From positions 1 to 51,690 of the forward strand of contig JAHECB010000002.1 in assembly GCA_024641925.1 (NCBI GenBank): 51,690 bases of DNA. The letters run 5' to 3'. The notes under the pieces are model-generated. The model worked only from the letters and a program-made list of their open reading frames with translations, did no database searches and was not told the origin of the DNA. Origin of the DNA: Betaproteobacteria bacterium (lineage in GTDB: Bacteria > Pseudomonadota > Gammaproteobacteria > Burkholderiales > Burkholderiaceae_C). Shown here piece by piece: positions 1 through 15,349 of the stretch (positions within the stretch are counted from its first letter, which is position 1; each line of letters begins with the position of its first letter). Made by a program: the position numbers and the translations under genes.

Positions 1-361
1 GGACGTGCCGCCGCTGGCGGTGATCGTGATGATCTGCCTGATCTACGTGGTGCTGGGCATGGCGATGGAAAGCCTGTCGATGATGCTGCTGACGGTGCCG
101 ATCTTCTTTCCGCTGGTCACGGCGATGGGTTTTGACCCCGTGTGGTTCGGCATCATCGTGGTGTGCGTGATCGAGATCAGCCTGATCACGCCCCCTGTGG
201 GCATGAACATCTTTGTCCTGTCCAGCGTGGTGCCCGAGGTGCCCACCACCGCCATCTGGCGCGGCGTGATGCCCTTCATCGCTGCCGACGTGCTGCGCAT
301 GGCCACGCTGATCGCCTTCCCGGCCATCAGCCTGTTGCTGCCCCGCTGGTTTGGCCTGTAG
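1..361 (+). CDS. TRAP transporter large permease (DctM family), C-terminal fragment, truncated by window start
   Basis: Frame open from window edge; hydrophobic segments with MESLSMMLLTVPIFFPLVTAMGFDPVWFGIIVV and ISLITPPVGMNIFVL typical of the DctM C-terminus. Confidence 0.9.
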   Translation, partial: DVPPLAVIVMICLIYVVLGMAMESLSMMLLTVPIFFPLVTAMGFDPVWFGIIVVCVIEISLITPPVGMNIFVLSSVVPEVPTTAIWRGVMPFIAADVLRMATLIAFPAISLLLPRWFGL

Positions 362-510
362 ACGGGCTTGGTTGCGTTCTGCAACCTCGTGAAGGGCTTG
401 GCGCGTGAATTGATGGCTGTAGCGGGGTCGCGGCACCCCTGAGTTGCGGGAAGGCAAAAACGGGTGCAGAACCTAGCATGGGTGTCAGACCAAGACATTC
501 ACGGGCCACC

Positions 511-1056
511 ATGACACCGCACACGCTCAGCCTCACGCCCGCTCAAGACAAGGCCTTGAACCAGGCCCTGCAAGCACATCAGCAAGCCCACACCAGCGGC
601 CAGGCCTGGGCCGTGGCCGAATCCAGCCTGCGCCTGGCGCGCTGGTACCGTGAAGTCGGTGCGCTGGACATGGCCCTGCCGCTGCTGTCACAAGGGCTGG
701 TTTCCGCACCCGGTGTTGACCAACGCGTGGAAATGCTGTGCGAGGCCGTCAACGTGCTGGTACAGCAGTCTCGGCAACAGGAAACACAGATGAGCGGCAG
801 CGGTCGCACAGCACGTGACCAGGTGCGTGACCATGTTTTTGAAATCAGCCGCCTGACGCCGCAGTTGGCCGACGCCGCCTGGGAAGCCAAGGTGCTGCTG
901 CACCTGTCGGATGTGCTGGAGCGCTTTGGCGACCGCGGCGACGCCGCAAAACTGCAGCACCGTGCGATGTCGCTGATGGGTTCGGCCGGTCAGCCGGCCC
1001 AGCCTGCGTTCAATCCGAACCTGATGCCGGGCCTGGGACGCCTGGCCGACATCTGA
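511..1056 (+). CDS. Hypothetical helical (TPR-like) protein
   Basis: ORF 478..1056; internal ATG at 511 is a plausible start; alanine/leucine-rich helical repeats, no recognised catalytic motif. Confidence 0.6.
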   Translation: MTPHTLSLTPAQDKALNQALQAHQQAHTSGQAWAVAESSLRLARWYREVGALDMALPLLSQGLVSAPGVDQRVEMLCEAVNVLVQQSRQQETQMSGSGRTARDQVRDHVFEISRLTPQLADAAWEAKVLLHLSDVLERFGDRGDAAKLQHRAMSLMGSAGQPAQPAFNPNLMPGLGRLADI

Positions 1057-1112
1057 GAGCGTCGCGTGCAGGGCCGTTGTTGTGACCGGCCAAAAATCCA
1101 AGTCTTCGCAAT

Positions 1113-6893
<5,781 letters not shown>

Positions 6894-6978
6894 GGAGGCC
6901 TTCGGTTGGGTGAAGGCGGAGCATTCTACGGATCGACGCTTCGCCCTGACCCCAGCAAGGCCGGGGCCACGGCGGGCC

Positions 6979-8343
6979 TCAGCCGGGTGCCAGCGTGAAG
7001 CCGACGCTGGTGGTGCCTTGTGAAGACTCGGCCACGGTACGCCCGGCGTGCATGCGTGCAATGGCGGCCACGATGGCCAGGCCCAGACCATGGTGCTGCA
7101 CCTCGGTATCGCAACATCTAGACCCGTCGTCGGCACGGAAAAAACGGTCGAACAGCCGCGGTACGGCCTGCGCCGTGATGGCCTGGCCTTCATTGCGCAC
7201 TTCAACACGCACCTGCCTGTCGGGCAAGGCGGTGATGGCCACCACCACGGCGCTGCCCCGGTTGGCAAACCGCGTGGCATTGCCCACGAGGTTGGACAGC
7301 GCGCGCTTGAACAGCGATTCGTCCACAGCCAGCTGTGCATCGCCTTCAACGTGCAGCGTCAGGCCCGCGTCCTCCAGCGGACCTTCGTGAAACTCCACCA
7401 CCTGGAGCGCCAGCTCGGCCAGGCTCACGGGCTGACCGCGCCGCGCCACCGCGCCGCGGTCGGCCTGCGACAGAAACAGCATGTCGTTGACCATGGCGGA
7501 CAGGCGCTGCATCTCCTCCAGGTTGGACACCAGCATGTCGCGCAGTTCTTCAACCGGCCGCTCACGCGACAACACGACCTCGGTCTGGCCGATGACGTTG
7601 GCCAGCGGCGTGCGCAGCTCGTGCGCCACATCGGCGTTGAAGCCTTCCAACTGCGCGTAGGACTGCTCCAAGCGTTGCATCAGCGCATTGAACTGCTCGA
7701 TCCAGGGCAGCAACTCTTCGGCCGGGTCCACCAGGTCAAGACGGCGGTTCAGGTCTTGCGGCGAGATGGCGCGTGTTTGCGCCGCCAGCGCAATCAGCGG
7801 CTTGAGTTCCCGACGCACGCGCCAGCGCACGCCCATGGACACCACCGCGCCGGCTGCCAGCGTCAAGGCCACCAGGATCAACGCCCAGCGCTGCCCCATG
7901 GCGTTGTCCTGGCTGTAGTCCACCGTATAGCGTCCAAACAGCGTGTCGCCCGGCAGGCCTGCTACCGCCAGTTGGAATTCACTGCTGTGGCGGTGCGCAG
8001 CCGACATCTTGTCCGGAAAGGGTGCGTCGGCGTGCAGCATCTTGCCGTCCTGGGTCCACACTTCAATGCGGTTGGTGCCCCGCATGGGTGCGTCTGAACG
8101 TAAACGGCCCAGCACGGCGTTCAGGCCGCCGTTGCGCGATTCCTGTTTCAGCACATCCACCACGACCTCACAGCGCTGATCCAGGTCTTGCGAATTACGG
8201 GTCTGGATCAGTCGGCTGGTGGCAAACCACGAGCTGGCCAGCAAGGCGCCCAGCACGACCATGGTAAAAATGGCCAGCTTGTTGGACAGGCGCGCACTGA
8301 TCGAATGCGAACAGGGCGAATCCACGGTGCAAGGCTTGGCCAT
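6979..8343 (-). CDS. Sensor histidine kinase, heavy-metal (CusS/CopS) type
   Basis: Two TM segments, periplasmic loop, H-box ADVAHELRTPLANVIGQ, N-box NLVGNATRFA, HGLGLAIV; start overlaps the response regulator stop. Confidence 0.9.
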   Translation of the reverse strand: MAKPCTVDSPCSHSISARLSNKLAIFTMVVLGALLASSWFATSRLIQTRNSQDLDQRCEVVVDVLKQESRNGGLNAVLGRLRSDAPMRGTNRIEVWTQDGKMLHADAPFPDKMSAAHRHSSEFQLAVAGLPGDTLFGRYTVDYSQDNAMGQRWALILVALTLAAGAVVSMGVRWRVRRELKPLIALAAQTRAISPQDLNRRLDLVDPAEELLPWIEQFNALMQRLEQSYAQLEGFNADVAHELRTPLANVIGQTEVVLSRERPVEELRDMLVSNLEEMQRLSAMVNDMLFLSQADRGAVARRGQPVSLAELALQVVEFHEGPLEDAGLTLHVEGDAQLAVDESLFKRALSNLVGNATRFANRGSAVVVAITALPDRQVRVEVRNEGQAITAQAVPRLFDRFFRADDGSRCCDTEVQHHGLGLAIVAAIARMHAGRTVAESSQGTTSVGFTLAPG

Positions 8344-9026
8344 CAGTCTCGCTCCTCGAGCACATAGCCCATGCCGCGCACGGTGTGCAGCAGCTTGGCG
8401 TCAAAAGGGTCGTCCAATTTGACGCGCAGGCGGCGCACGGCCACTTCAACGACATTGGTGTCGGAATCAAAGTTCATGTCCCACACCTGCTCGGCCAGCG
8501 TGGTGCGCGACAGGATCTGGCCGCGCCGGCGCAGCAGCAGGGACAGCAGGTTGAATTCCTTCACCGTCAGGACCAGCCGCTGCTCGGCCCGCTGGGCCTT
8601 GCGGGCAACCAGATCGAGTTCAAGGTCGCCCAGGCGAAGTTGCGTGGCCGCCTGGGCCGTGCTGGGTGCACCGCGTCGCAGCAGCGCGGTTACGCGTGCC
8701 AGCAACTCTGAAAACGCAAAGGGCTTGACCAGGTAGTCGTCAGCACCCTGCTCCAGGCCGCGCACGCGGTCTTCAACCTTGTCGCGCGCCGTGAGCATCA
8801 GCACCGGCGTGTAGCGCTGCTGCGCACGCAAGGCCGACAGCACACCAAACCCGTCCACGCCCGGCAGCATCAGATCCAGCAGCACCAGGTCGTAGTCGCC
8901 GCCCGTGGCCAGGCGCCGACCTTCAATGCCGTCTCGCGCCACATCAACGACATGACCGTTTTCGCACAGGCCCTTGTGCAGGTACTGAGCCAGTTTGGCT
9001 TCGTCTTCGATGACCAGGAGTCTCAT
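8343..9026 (-). CDS. OmpR-family response regulator, heavy-metal (CusR/CopR/IrlR) type
   Basis: [20 protein letters not shown] receiver domain, [12 protein letters not shown] phosphoacceptor, winged-helix C-terminus; start corrected to 9026. Confidence 0.92.
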   Translation of the reverse strand: MRLLVIEDEAKLAQYLHKGLCENGHVVDVARDGIEGRRLATGGDYDLVLLDLMLPGVDGFGVLSALRAQQRYTPVLMLTARDKVEDRVRGLEQGADDYLVKPFAFSELLARVTALLRRGAPSTAQAATQLRLGDLELDLVARKAQRAEQRLVLTVKEFNLLSLLLRRRGQILSRTTLAEQVWDMNFDSDTNVVEVAVRRLRVKLDDPFDAKLLHTVRGMGYVLEERD

Positions 9027-9089
9027 GGCTTTCAGGTGAGGGGCAAACGGAACAGGCCAACATGGTCGCACTTTTTGCCGCATGGCGGG

Positions 9090-9105
9090 ATTACGAATTT
9101 GTCAT
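9090..9105. promoter_or_regulatory. Candidate operator for the adjacent heavy-metal response regulator
   Basis: ATTACGAATTTGTCAT, imperfect 16-bp inverted repeat (2 mismatched pairs) in the divergent intergenic region; resembles TTACA-type/TGACA-type CusR/CopR boxes. Confidence 0.45.
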
Positions 9106-9230
9106 CTGGCTGTCCGGCAACGGTGGTTTTGGGTTTCCACAATTCATTTCGTGGTCGGCGAAGAGCCGGCCCCGTAACACCAGCCTGTACCCCCAAGACA
9201 TCTCACTGACCCAACCCAAAGGAAACCACC

Positions 9231-9566
9231 ATGAACACCAACCAACTGTTTGCCGCCGTCGCCATCAGCCTTGCCGCCACCGGCAGCGCATGGGCCCAGG
9301 AAGCCACCATTGACTCGGCGCCGCAGGCCGTCTCAAGCCAGACACGCGCTCAAGTGCAATCCAACGCGCTGGCTGCCCGTTCCAACGGGTCGCTGGCACA
9401 GATCGACGCCCGCGTGCCCGGCTGGACCACAACCAGCAGCAATACCAGCCGCGCCGCGGTTCGCGCCGAAACCCTGCGCGCCATCGCCAGTGGTGAAGCA
9501 CAGCTGCTGGATGCCGAGGCCTACGGCTTCAGCACCAAGTCCATGATGGTTGCCGTCGGCGAATAA
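9231..9566 (+). CDS. Small secreted/periplasmic protein, weakly DUF4148-like
   Basis: Signal peptide MNTNQLFAAVAISLAATGSAWAQ; 111 aa; divergent from the response regulator; followed by an intrinsic terminator. Confidence 0.75.
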   Translation: MNTNQLFAAVAISLAATGSAWAQEATIDSAPQAVSSQTRAQVQSNALAARSNGSLAQIDARVPGWTTTSSNTSRAAVRAETLRAIASGEAQLLDAEAYGFSTKSMMVAVGE

Positions 9567-9587
9567 ATCGTCTGACGTTTCAAGGCA

Positions 9588-9627
9588 AGGCGTCGCCGAC
9601 AGTTCAGGTCGGCGACGCCTTTTTTTG
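9588..9627 (+). terminator. Rho-independent terminator after the small secreted protein gene
   Basis: Perfect 13-bp stem AGGCGTCGCCGAC / GTCGGCGACGCCT, 7-nt loop AGTTCAG, then a T run. Confidence 0.92.
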
Positions 9628-9662
9628 CTGCGGGCCGCCATGACGCGACGGCTCGGCCCGCT

Positions 9663-10892
9663 TCAGGGAATGAGTTCGCTGATCTCGATGCGCAGGCCCT
9701 TGGCGCCCGGCGCCACAGCCGCACTCTGACCTTGCCAGTCGCCAGGCGCCGCGACGGCCGTGCCGGCCTTGCTGACACGCGCGCTGACGATGACCTGCGG
9801 CGCGCCGGACAGGCGCGCCGCAGGGCTCATGGCCATGCTGTCGTCCAGGCGGAAGTCCAGCGGCAGGTCGCCGACCTTCTTGCGCAAGATGGCCAGCGGC
9901 ATCCGTGACCCGCTGGATGCGCGGGCATAGATGAACACGGTGTCGTCGGCCTGGACCTTGGCACGGGCAGCTTCGCTCAGCGACACCGTGCCGGATACCG
10001 CCGAGGCATCGTTGGCAGCCGCAGCGCCAGGGCCAGCCGGGGCAGACGGCGTCGAGCCTGCCGCAGCCAGCACGGGCAAGCCGGCGCGCTGACGCGCATC
10101 GTCCAGCGCACCTTGCAACTGGCGTGTGAATTCACTTTGTGGATCGCTGGCCGAAACGGCCTGCTGCCAGTGCGCAGCCGCCAAACGGAAGTCGGCGCGG
10201 TTGTAGGCGATCGTCCCAGCCAGCGCCAGCGCCTTGACGTTTTTCGGGTCGAGCCCCAGCGCCTTTTGGATGAGCCGTTCGGGCTCACCGTCCAACGACC
10301 GGTTGTTGGTGACGGCCAAGGCATCGGCGTAGTCCGCCAGCGCCTGTGCGTCGTCGGGTCGCAGTTCCAGCGCCTTCTTGTAGGCCGACAAGGCCAGCGC
10401 CATCTTGCCCTGCGCGTTGTAAGACCGCCCCAGCATCGACCAGCCGTCGGCGTCGTCGGGCTTTTCCTTCAAGCGCTGAGCCAGCTGTTCGATCATGGCG
10501 TCGAGCTGGACCTGCTGGGCGGATTGCGCCGCAGCCTGTTGGGCTTCTGGCGGTGTATCGGGCGCTATGCTCCACCCGGCGTGGTTGCCGCGCCAGGCAT
10601 AGCCCGCAGCGCCAAAAACCACGACAAAAGCTGAAACGGCCAAAACTTGACCCAGCGAAGGTTTTGCCGCCACCGGCACCACGGGTTTGGCAGCGGTTTG
10701 GGCTGCCCCCAGCGCCGCGTCTGCGGCAGGCGGAGCCTGGAGCACGGCGCTGACCAGTTCGGCTTCGAGCTTTTCGCGGGCCTGCCGCGCAGTGTCGCCG
10801 CTGAGTGTGCCGTCAGCGATCAGCGCGTCCAGCTGCGCGATCTGCTGCTTCAGCCTATCGATGGATGTCGGGGCTGTCTGCGGCTTGTGCAT
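9663..10892 (-). CDS. ccmI: c-type cytochrome biogenesis protein CcmI (TPR)
   Basis: TPR segment (MLGRSYNAQGKMALALSAYKKALELRPDDAQAL) directly after ccmH; only one TM helix visible; start MHKPQTAP chosen. Confidence 0.82.
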   Translation of the reverse strand: MHKPQTAPTSIDRLKQQIAQLDALIADGTLSGDTARQAREKLEAELVSAVLQAPPAADAALGAAQTAAKPVVPVAAKPSLGQVLAVSAFVVVFGAAGYAWRGNHAGWSIAPDTPPEAQQAAAQSAQQVQLDAMIEQLAQRLKEKPDDADGWSMLGRSYNAQGKMALALSAYKKALELRPDDAQALADYADALAVTNNRSLDGEPERLIQKALGLDPKNVKALALAGTIAYNRADFRLAAAHWQQAVSASDPQSEFTRQLQGALDDARQRAGLPVLAAAGSTPSAPAGPGAAAANDASAVSGTVSLSEAARAKVQADDTVFIYARASSGSRMPLAILRKKVGDLPLDFRLDDSMAMSPAARLSGAPQVIVSARVSKAGTAVAAPGDWQGQSAAVAPGAKGLRIEISELIP

Positions 10893-11319
10893 CGTCGGGT
10901 AATTCGGAGTCAAATTCATCAGGGCTGGCGCGCTGGCGGCGTCGCAACACCACCACCAGCGACACCATGGCCAGCAGCATCAGGACGGCCGGGCCCGCCC
11001 ACAACACAGCAGTGGTGGCCTTGAAGGGCGGTTTGTAGAGCACAAAGTCGCCGTAGCGGTCGGTCATGTACTGCCGGATCTGGTCTTCGTTCTGGCCGTT
11101 CTGCAGCATCTCGCGAATCTGCTGCCGCAGGTCCACCGCCAAGCCGGCATGAGAGCCGGCAATGGTCTCGTTCTGGCATACCAGGCACCGCAGCTCTGAG
11201 GCCAGAACCATCATCCGGTCTTCCAGCACCGGGTCGGCAGCAGCCGGTGCAGCATCCTTGGCGACAGCCGCAAACGCCATCACCAAACCCAGCAGCAGTG
11301 ACAGCAGACGGCTAGCCAT
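10855..11319 (-). CDS. ccmH: Cytochrome c-type biogenesis protein CcmH
   Basis: LRCLVCQNETIAGSHAGLAVDLRQQIREML and DRYGDFVLYKPPF motifs. Confidence 0.95.
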   Translation of the reverse strand: MASRLLSLLLGLVMAFAAVAKDAAPAAADPVLEDRMMVLASELRCLVCQNETIAGSHAGLAVDLRQQIREMLQNGQNEDQIRQYMTDRYGDFVLYKPPFKATTAVLWAGPAVLMLLAMVSLVVVLRRRQRASPDEFDSELPDDAQAADSPDIHR

Positions 11320-11839
11320 TGAGTTGCTTGAGCAGCGGCTCGATCTTGTCCTTCAGCACCTGATGGGTGATGGCGCCGACATGCTTGAACCGCACCATGC
11401 CCTGGCGGTCGATGACAAAGGTTTCGGGTACACCATAGACACCAAAGTCGATGCCGATACGGCCGTCAGCGTCGACCAGCGACAGTGCGTAGGGGTCGCC
11501 CAGCTGGGCGAGCCACTTGCGGGCAGCGTCGTTTTGGTCCTTGTAATTCAGGCCCACGATGGTGGTGCCGGCGTTTCGGCGTGCATAGTCCACCCACAAT
11601 GGATGCTCTTCACGGCAGGGCGCACACCAACTGGCCCAGACGTTAAGCACCCAGACCTTGCCGGCCATATCCTCGCGCGTGACTTGGCGCTCAGGTTGAT
11701 CCAGCACCACCGCATGAAAAGCCGGCGCGGGCTTGTCGATCAAGGGCGAAGGTACTTCACGCGGGTTCAGCGTCAGGCCAACGCCCAGAAAACCAACCAG
11801 CACGATGAACAGTGCCAGCGGCCACAAAAAGCGGTTCAT
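11312..11839 (-). CDS. ccmG: Thiol:disulfide interchange protein CcmG/DsbE
   Basis: Thioredoxin-fold WASWCAPCREEHP motif, N-terminal TM; start at MNRFLWPL. Confidence 0.93.
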   Translation of the reverse strand: MNRFLWPLALFIVLVGFLGVGLTLNPREVPSPLIDKPAPAFHAVVLDQPERQVTREDMAGKVWVLNVWASWCAPCREEHPLWVDYARRNAGTTIVGLNYKDQNDAARKWLAQLGDPYALSLVDADGRIGIDFGVYGVPETFVIDRQGMVRFKHVGAITHQVLKDKIEPLLKQLNG

Positions 11840-13821
11840 GCCGGCTCGGGCTCCGCATTGGCTGCAGGCCGGCGGCTGCGCACACTGACGCGGCGGTAGC
11901 GCTTGTCGCTGATGGCCAGCACGCCACCAAGCATCATCAGCAGACAGCCGCCCCAGATCCAGGTGATGAAAGGCTTGACCTGCAGCCGCAACACCCATTC
12001 GCCGCTGGGCAACTGCTCGCCCATGGAGACATAGAGATCGCGGAACATGTTGCTGTCCACGCCAGACTCGGTCATGGGGTTCTGTTGTACGCGGTACTGG
12101 CGCTTTTCGGGCAACAGGGTGCCCACCAGCTTGTCGCCCTGCCGGACTTCGATGCTGCTTTGCGCCGCCACATAGTTGGGACCCTGCACGTCGCGCAGGC
12201 CCAGCATCTTGAAGCTGTAGCCCTCGACAACGGCGGTGTCGCCAACGGCCATCTTGACGTCGCGTTCAACGTCATAGGTTCGCACCATGGCCACGCCAAA
12301 GGCAAACACGGCAATGCCCACGTGGGCCACGAACATGCCCCACATAGCCAGCGGAATCTGGCCCATTCGGTGGCTGATCTGGCTGGCTTGCCCGCCTGCA
12401 GGCCACAGGCGCTGGCGCAGGTCGACCATCAAGGTGGTGATGATCCAGAAGGCCATCCACAAGCCGCCGGTGGTGGCCCAGCCAAATTGCCCGTACACCG
12501 CCTGCACGCCCAGGGCTGCCAGCAACGACAGCACAAAGGCCCAGCGCACCCGCCTCAGCAATGACCACGGCTCATCATCTTTCCAGCGCGTCAGCGGGCC
12601 GATGCCCATGACCACCACCAGGGGCGCCATCAGCAAGGCAAATACAACGTCGAAATAGGGCGGACCCACGCTGATCTTGCCCATGCCCAGCGCGTCCAGG
12701 AACAGCGGATACAGCGTGCCCAGCAACACCGCACCACAGGCGGCGGCCAGCATCATGTTGTTGGTCAGCAGCAGCGTTTCACGCGAGAACAGACCGAAGC
12801 GCTGACCCAGACCGATCTTGGGCGCACGCCAGGCGAACAGGGCGAGCGAGCTACCGACAGCCACGACCAGAAACGCCAGGATGAACATGCCTCGGCTCGG
12901 GTCGGTGGCAAAGGCATGCACCGAGCTCAGCACACCCGAGCGGACCAGGAAAGTGCCCAGCAGCGACAGTGAAAACGCCAGGATGGCCAGCCACACGGTC
13001 CAGGCCTTGAAACCGCCGCGTTTTTCGGTCACCGCCAGCGAATGGATGAGCGCCGTGCCCACCAGCCAAGGCATGAACGAGGCGTTTTCAACCGGGTCCC
13101 AGAACCACCAACCGCCCCAGCCCAGCTCGTTATAAGCCCACCAGCTGCCCAGACCGATGCCGAAGGTCAGGAACACCCAGGCCGCCGTGGTCCACGGCCG
13201 CGTCCAGCGCGCCCAGGCAGCATCCAAATTGCCGCCCAGCAAGGCGGCGATGGCAAAGGCGAAGGCTACCGCAAAGCCGACATAGCCCATATACAGCATG
13301 GGCGGGTGAAAGATCATGCCCGAGTCTTGCAGCAGGGGGTTCAGGTCACGCCCGTCGGCAGCCGCCGGGATGAGTCGATCAAAGGGGTTGGACGTGCCCA
13401 GTGTGAACAACAGGAAACCCACCGAGATCAGGCCCATCACCGCCAGCACGCGGGCCACAAAGGGCAGCGGCATGCGCGAACTGAACGAGGCCACGGCCAA
13501 TGTCCAGCCCGCCAGCATCAACATCCACAGCAGCAGCGAGCCTTCATGACCGCCCCAGACCGCGGCAATGCGGTAATAAATGGGCAAGGCGCTATTGGAA
13601 TTGCTGGCCACATACAGCACCGAGAAGTCGTCCCGAACGAACGAGATGGTCAGCAAGGCAAAGGCGATGACGACAAACACCATCTGCACCCAGGCAAGGG
13701 GGCGCGCCAGGGCCATCAGGTCAGCGCGGTCTCGGTAAGCACCCCACAGCGGCACAACACCCAACGCCAAGGCGGTCGCCAGCGTGAAAAACAGCACCAG
13801 ATGGCCAAGCTCAGGAATCAC
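11836..13821 (-). CDS. ccmF: Heme lyase CcmF
   Basis: Multi-TM protein with WAYNELGWGGWWFWDPVENASFMPWL tryptophan-rich motif; likely GTG start at 13821 (VIPELGHLVLFF). Confidence 0.95.
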   Translation of the reverse strand: MIPELGHLVLFFTLATALALGVVPLWGAYRDRADLMALARPLAWVQMVFVVIAFALLTISFVRDDFSVLYVASNSNSALPIYYRIAAVWGGHEGSLLLWMLMLAGWTLAVASFSSRMPLPFVARVLAVMGLISVGFLLFTLGTSNPFDRLIPAAADGRDLNPLLQDSGMIFHPPMLYMGYVGFAVAFAFAIAALLGGNLDAAWARWTRPWTTAAWVFLTFGIGLGSWWAYNELGWGGWWFWDPVENASFMPWLVGTALIHSLAVTEKRGGFKAWTVWLAILAFSLSLLGTFLVRSGVLSSVHAFATDPSRGMFILAFLVVAVGSSLALFAWRAPKIGLGQRFGLFSRETLLLTNNMMLAAACGAVLLGTLYPLFLDALGMGKISVGPPYFDVVFALLMAPLVVVMGIGPLTRWKDDEPWSLLRRVRWAFVLSLLAALGVQAVYGQFGWATTGGLWMAFWIITTLMVDLRQRLWPAGGQASQISHRMGQIPLAMWGMFVAHVGIAVFAFGVAMVRTYDVERDVKMAVGDTAVVEGYSFKMLGLRDVQGPNYVAAQSSIEVRQGDKLVGTLLPEKRQYRVQQNPMTESGVDSNMFRDLYVSMGEQLPSGEWVLRLQVKPFITWIWGGCLLMMLGGVLAISDKRYRRVSVRSRRPAANAEPEPA

Positions 13822-13831
13822 TGGAAATGCC

Positions 13832-14308
13832 TTACTGGCCGCTGGCCAACGCTGGCAGGTTGGCGTTGCCGGCACCCGCCTTCATCTCTTTGGCACGTTT
13901 CATGGCCTCGGCGGCTTCGGGCGGCATGTAGTTTTCATCGTGCTTGGCCAGCACCTCACGCGCCACAAACACGCCGTCGGCTCCCAATTGCCCCTGGGCA
14001 ACAACGCCTTTGCCTTCCTTGAACAGGTCGGGCAGCACACCTTCGTAACGCACGGGCACGGTCTTGGCCGTGTCGGTCACCAGAAAACGCACGGTGATGC
14101 CGTCGCGCACGACGGTACCTTCTTCAACCATGCCACCCACCCGGAAGGTGCGGCCCAACGGCGCTTCTTTTGCCGCGATTTGCGTGGGTGTGTAGAAAAA
14201 CGTCAGATTGCTGTTGAAGGCGTTCAGCACCAGGCTCACGGCAACGCCTACCGCGGCCAGCACGCCGACCAACAAAGCAATGCGCTTGTGGCGGGGTTTC
14301 ATGGCCAT
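13832..14308 (-). CDS. ccmE: Cytochrome c maturation heme chaperone CcmE
   Basis: [43 protein letters not shown] heme-binding motif. Confidence 0.95.
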   Translation of the reverse strand: MAMKPRHKRIALLVGVLAAVGVAVSLVLNAFNSNLTFFYTPTQIAAKEAPLGRTFRVGGMVEEGTVVRDGITVRFLVTDTAKTVPVRYEGVLPDLFKEGKGVVAQGQLGADGVFVAREVLAKHDENYMPPEAAEAMKRAKEMKAGAGNANLPALASGQ

Positions 14309-14390
14309 GCCGACCACCCCGAGGGCAATGGATTTTTGGCGATCATCTACGTCTCTGGCGTTGTGGCTGAAATCAACCAGTCGATTGTAG

Positions 14391-14431
14391 TGACCCTGGG
14401 GTCAAAGCCCGGCTATCCAGACTTTGACCCC
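14391..14431. repeat. Inverted-repeat cluster of TGACCC(C) elements
   Basis: GGGGTCAAAG (14398-14407) and CTTTGACCCC (14422-14431), perfect 10-bp arms with 14-nt loop; an extra TGACCC at 14391 pairs with the left arm. Confidence 0.7.
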
Positions 14432-14494
14432 TGTAAAGGGATGACAAACGGGTTGCCTGGCCTGTCAGGACGGCTGTTCCGGGGTGTTCAGCAC

Positions 14495-15349
14495 TCAGGA
14501 CGTTGCGGGATGGGCGCTCGCCAGAAAGGCCTCGACCAACGCGATCTGTTCGGCCGTGTTCAAGGCGGGCGCGTGCCCGCAACCCGCCACCGTCACCAGA
14601 CGGGCTTTGGGGCCCCGCTCGCCCATGGCCCGCAACACCTCGGGCAGCAGCAGGTCTGAGGATTCGCCCCGCAGACAAAGTACCGGCAGGGTCAAAGAGT
14701 CCCATTGTGGCCACTGGTCGTAGTCGTGCGGGTGGTGTTCAAACTGCATCACCATGGCGGGGTCGTAGTGCGGCGTCACGCGGCCGTCGGGCAAGCGCCG
14801 GACGCTGCTTTCGGTGAGCAGAAGCCACTGCTCGTCGCTGAGCCAGCCATAGGGCTTGTAGACGGTGCGGAAATAGGCCTGCAGTTCAACCACGGTGGCA
14901 AAGGCCGGCGGACTGCCGGCATAACTGCGGATACGCTGCACGGCGGGGGCGGCCAGTTCCGGCCCGATGTCGTTGAGCACCAGACGCTGGATACGACCCC
15001 GAAGCGCACCCGCCGCGGCCCGCAAGCCAATGGCGCCGCCCATGCTGGTGCCCACCCAATGCAGCTGCTGCACACCCAACTGGTCCAGCAGCGACACAGC
15101 CAGCTTTTCGTAGAAGGCCAGGCAGTACTCCTGCGCCGGCAGCGGGCTCCATTCACTCAAGCCACGGCCGATGGTGTCGGGGCAGATGACGTGGTAGCGG
15201 TCAGACAGTGCACCGGCCAGGGCGTCCATGTCGCGCCCGGTGCGGGCCAGGCCATGCCAGGCCATCAGCACGGGCAATTGCGGGTCGCCCCAGCGCATGA
15301 AATGGATCTCGCGGCCCTGGCAGACCCGATACTGCGACTGCGGCGTCAT
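14495..15349 (-). CDS. Alpha/beta hydrolase
   Basis: MAWHGLARTGRDMDAL, nucleophile elbow GTSMGGAIGL, C-terminal GCGHAPAL; start overlaps the livM stop. Confidence 0.9.
   Translation of the reverse strand: MTPQSQYRVCQGREIHFMRWGDPQLPVLMAWHGLARTGRDMDALAGALSDRYHVICPDTIGRGLSEWSPLPAQEYCLAFYEKLAVSLLDQLGVQQLHWVGTSMGGAIGLRAAAGALRGRIQRLVLNDIGPELAAPAVQRIRSYAGSPPAFATVVELQAYFRTVYKPYGWLSDEQWLLLTESSVRRLPDGRVTPHYDPAMVMQFEHHPHDYDQWPQWDSLTLPVLCLRGESSDLLLPEVLRAMGERGPKARLVTVAGCGHAPALNTAEQIALVEAFLASAHPATS

Noticed and set aside
6894-7349. N-terminal extension of UvrA in the ORF track
   Set aside because: Runs through the histidine kinase 3' end; conserved UvrA sequence begins at MSSGVIRIRGARQHN (6893)
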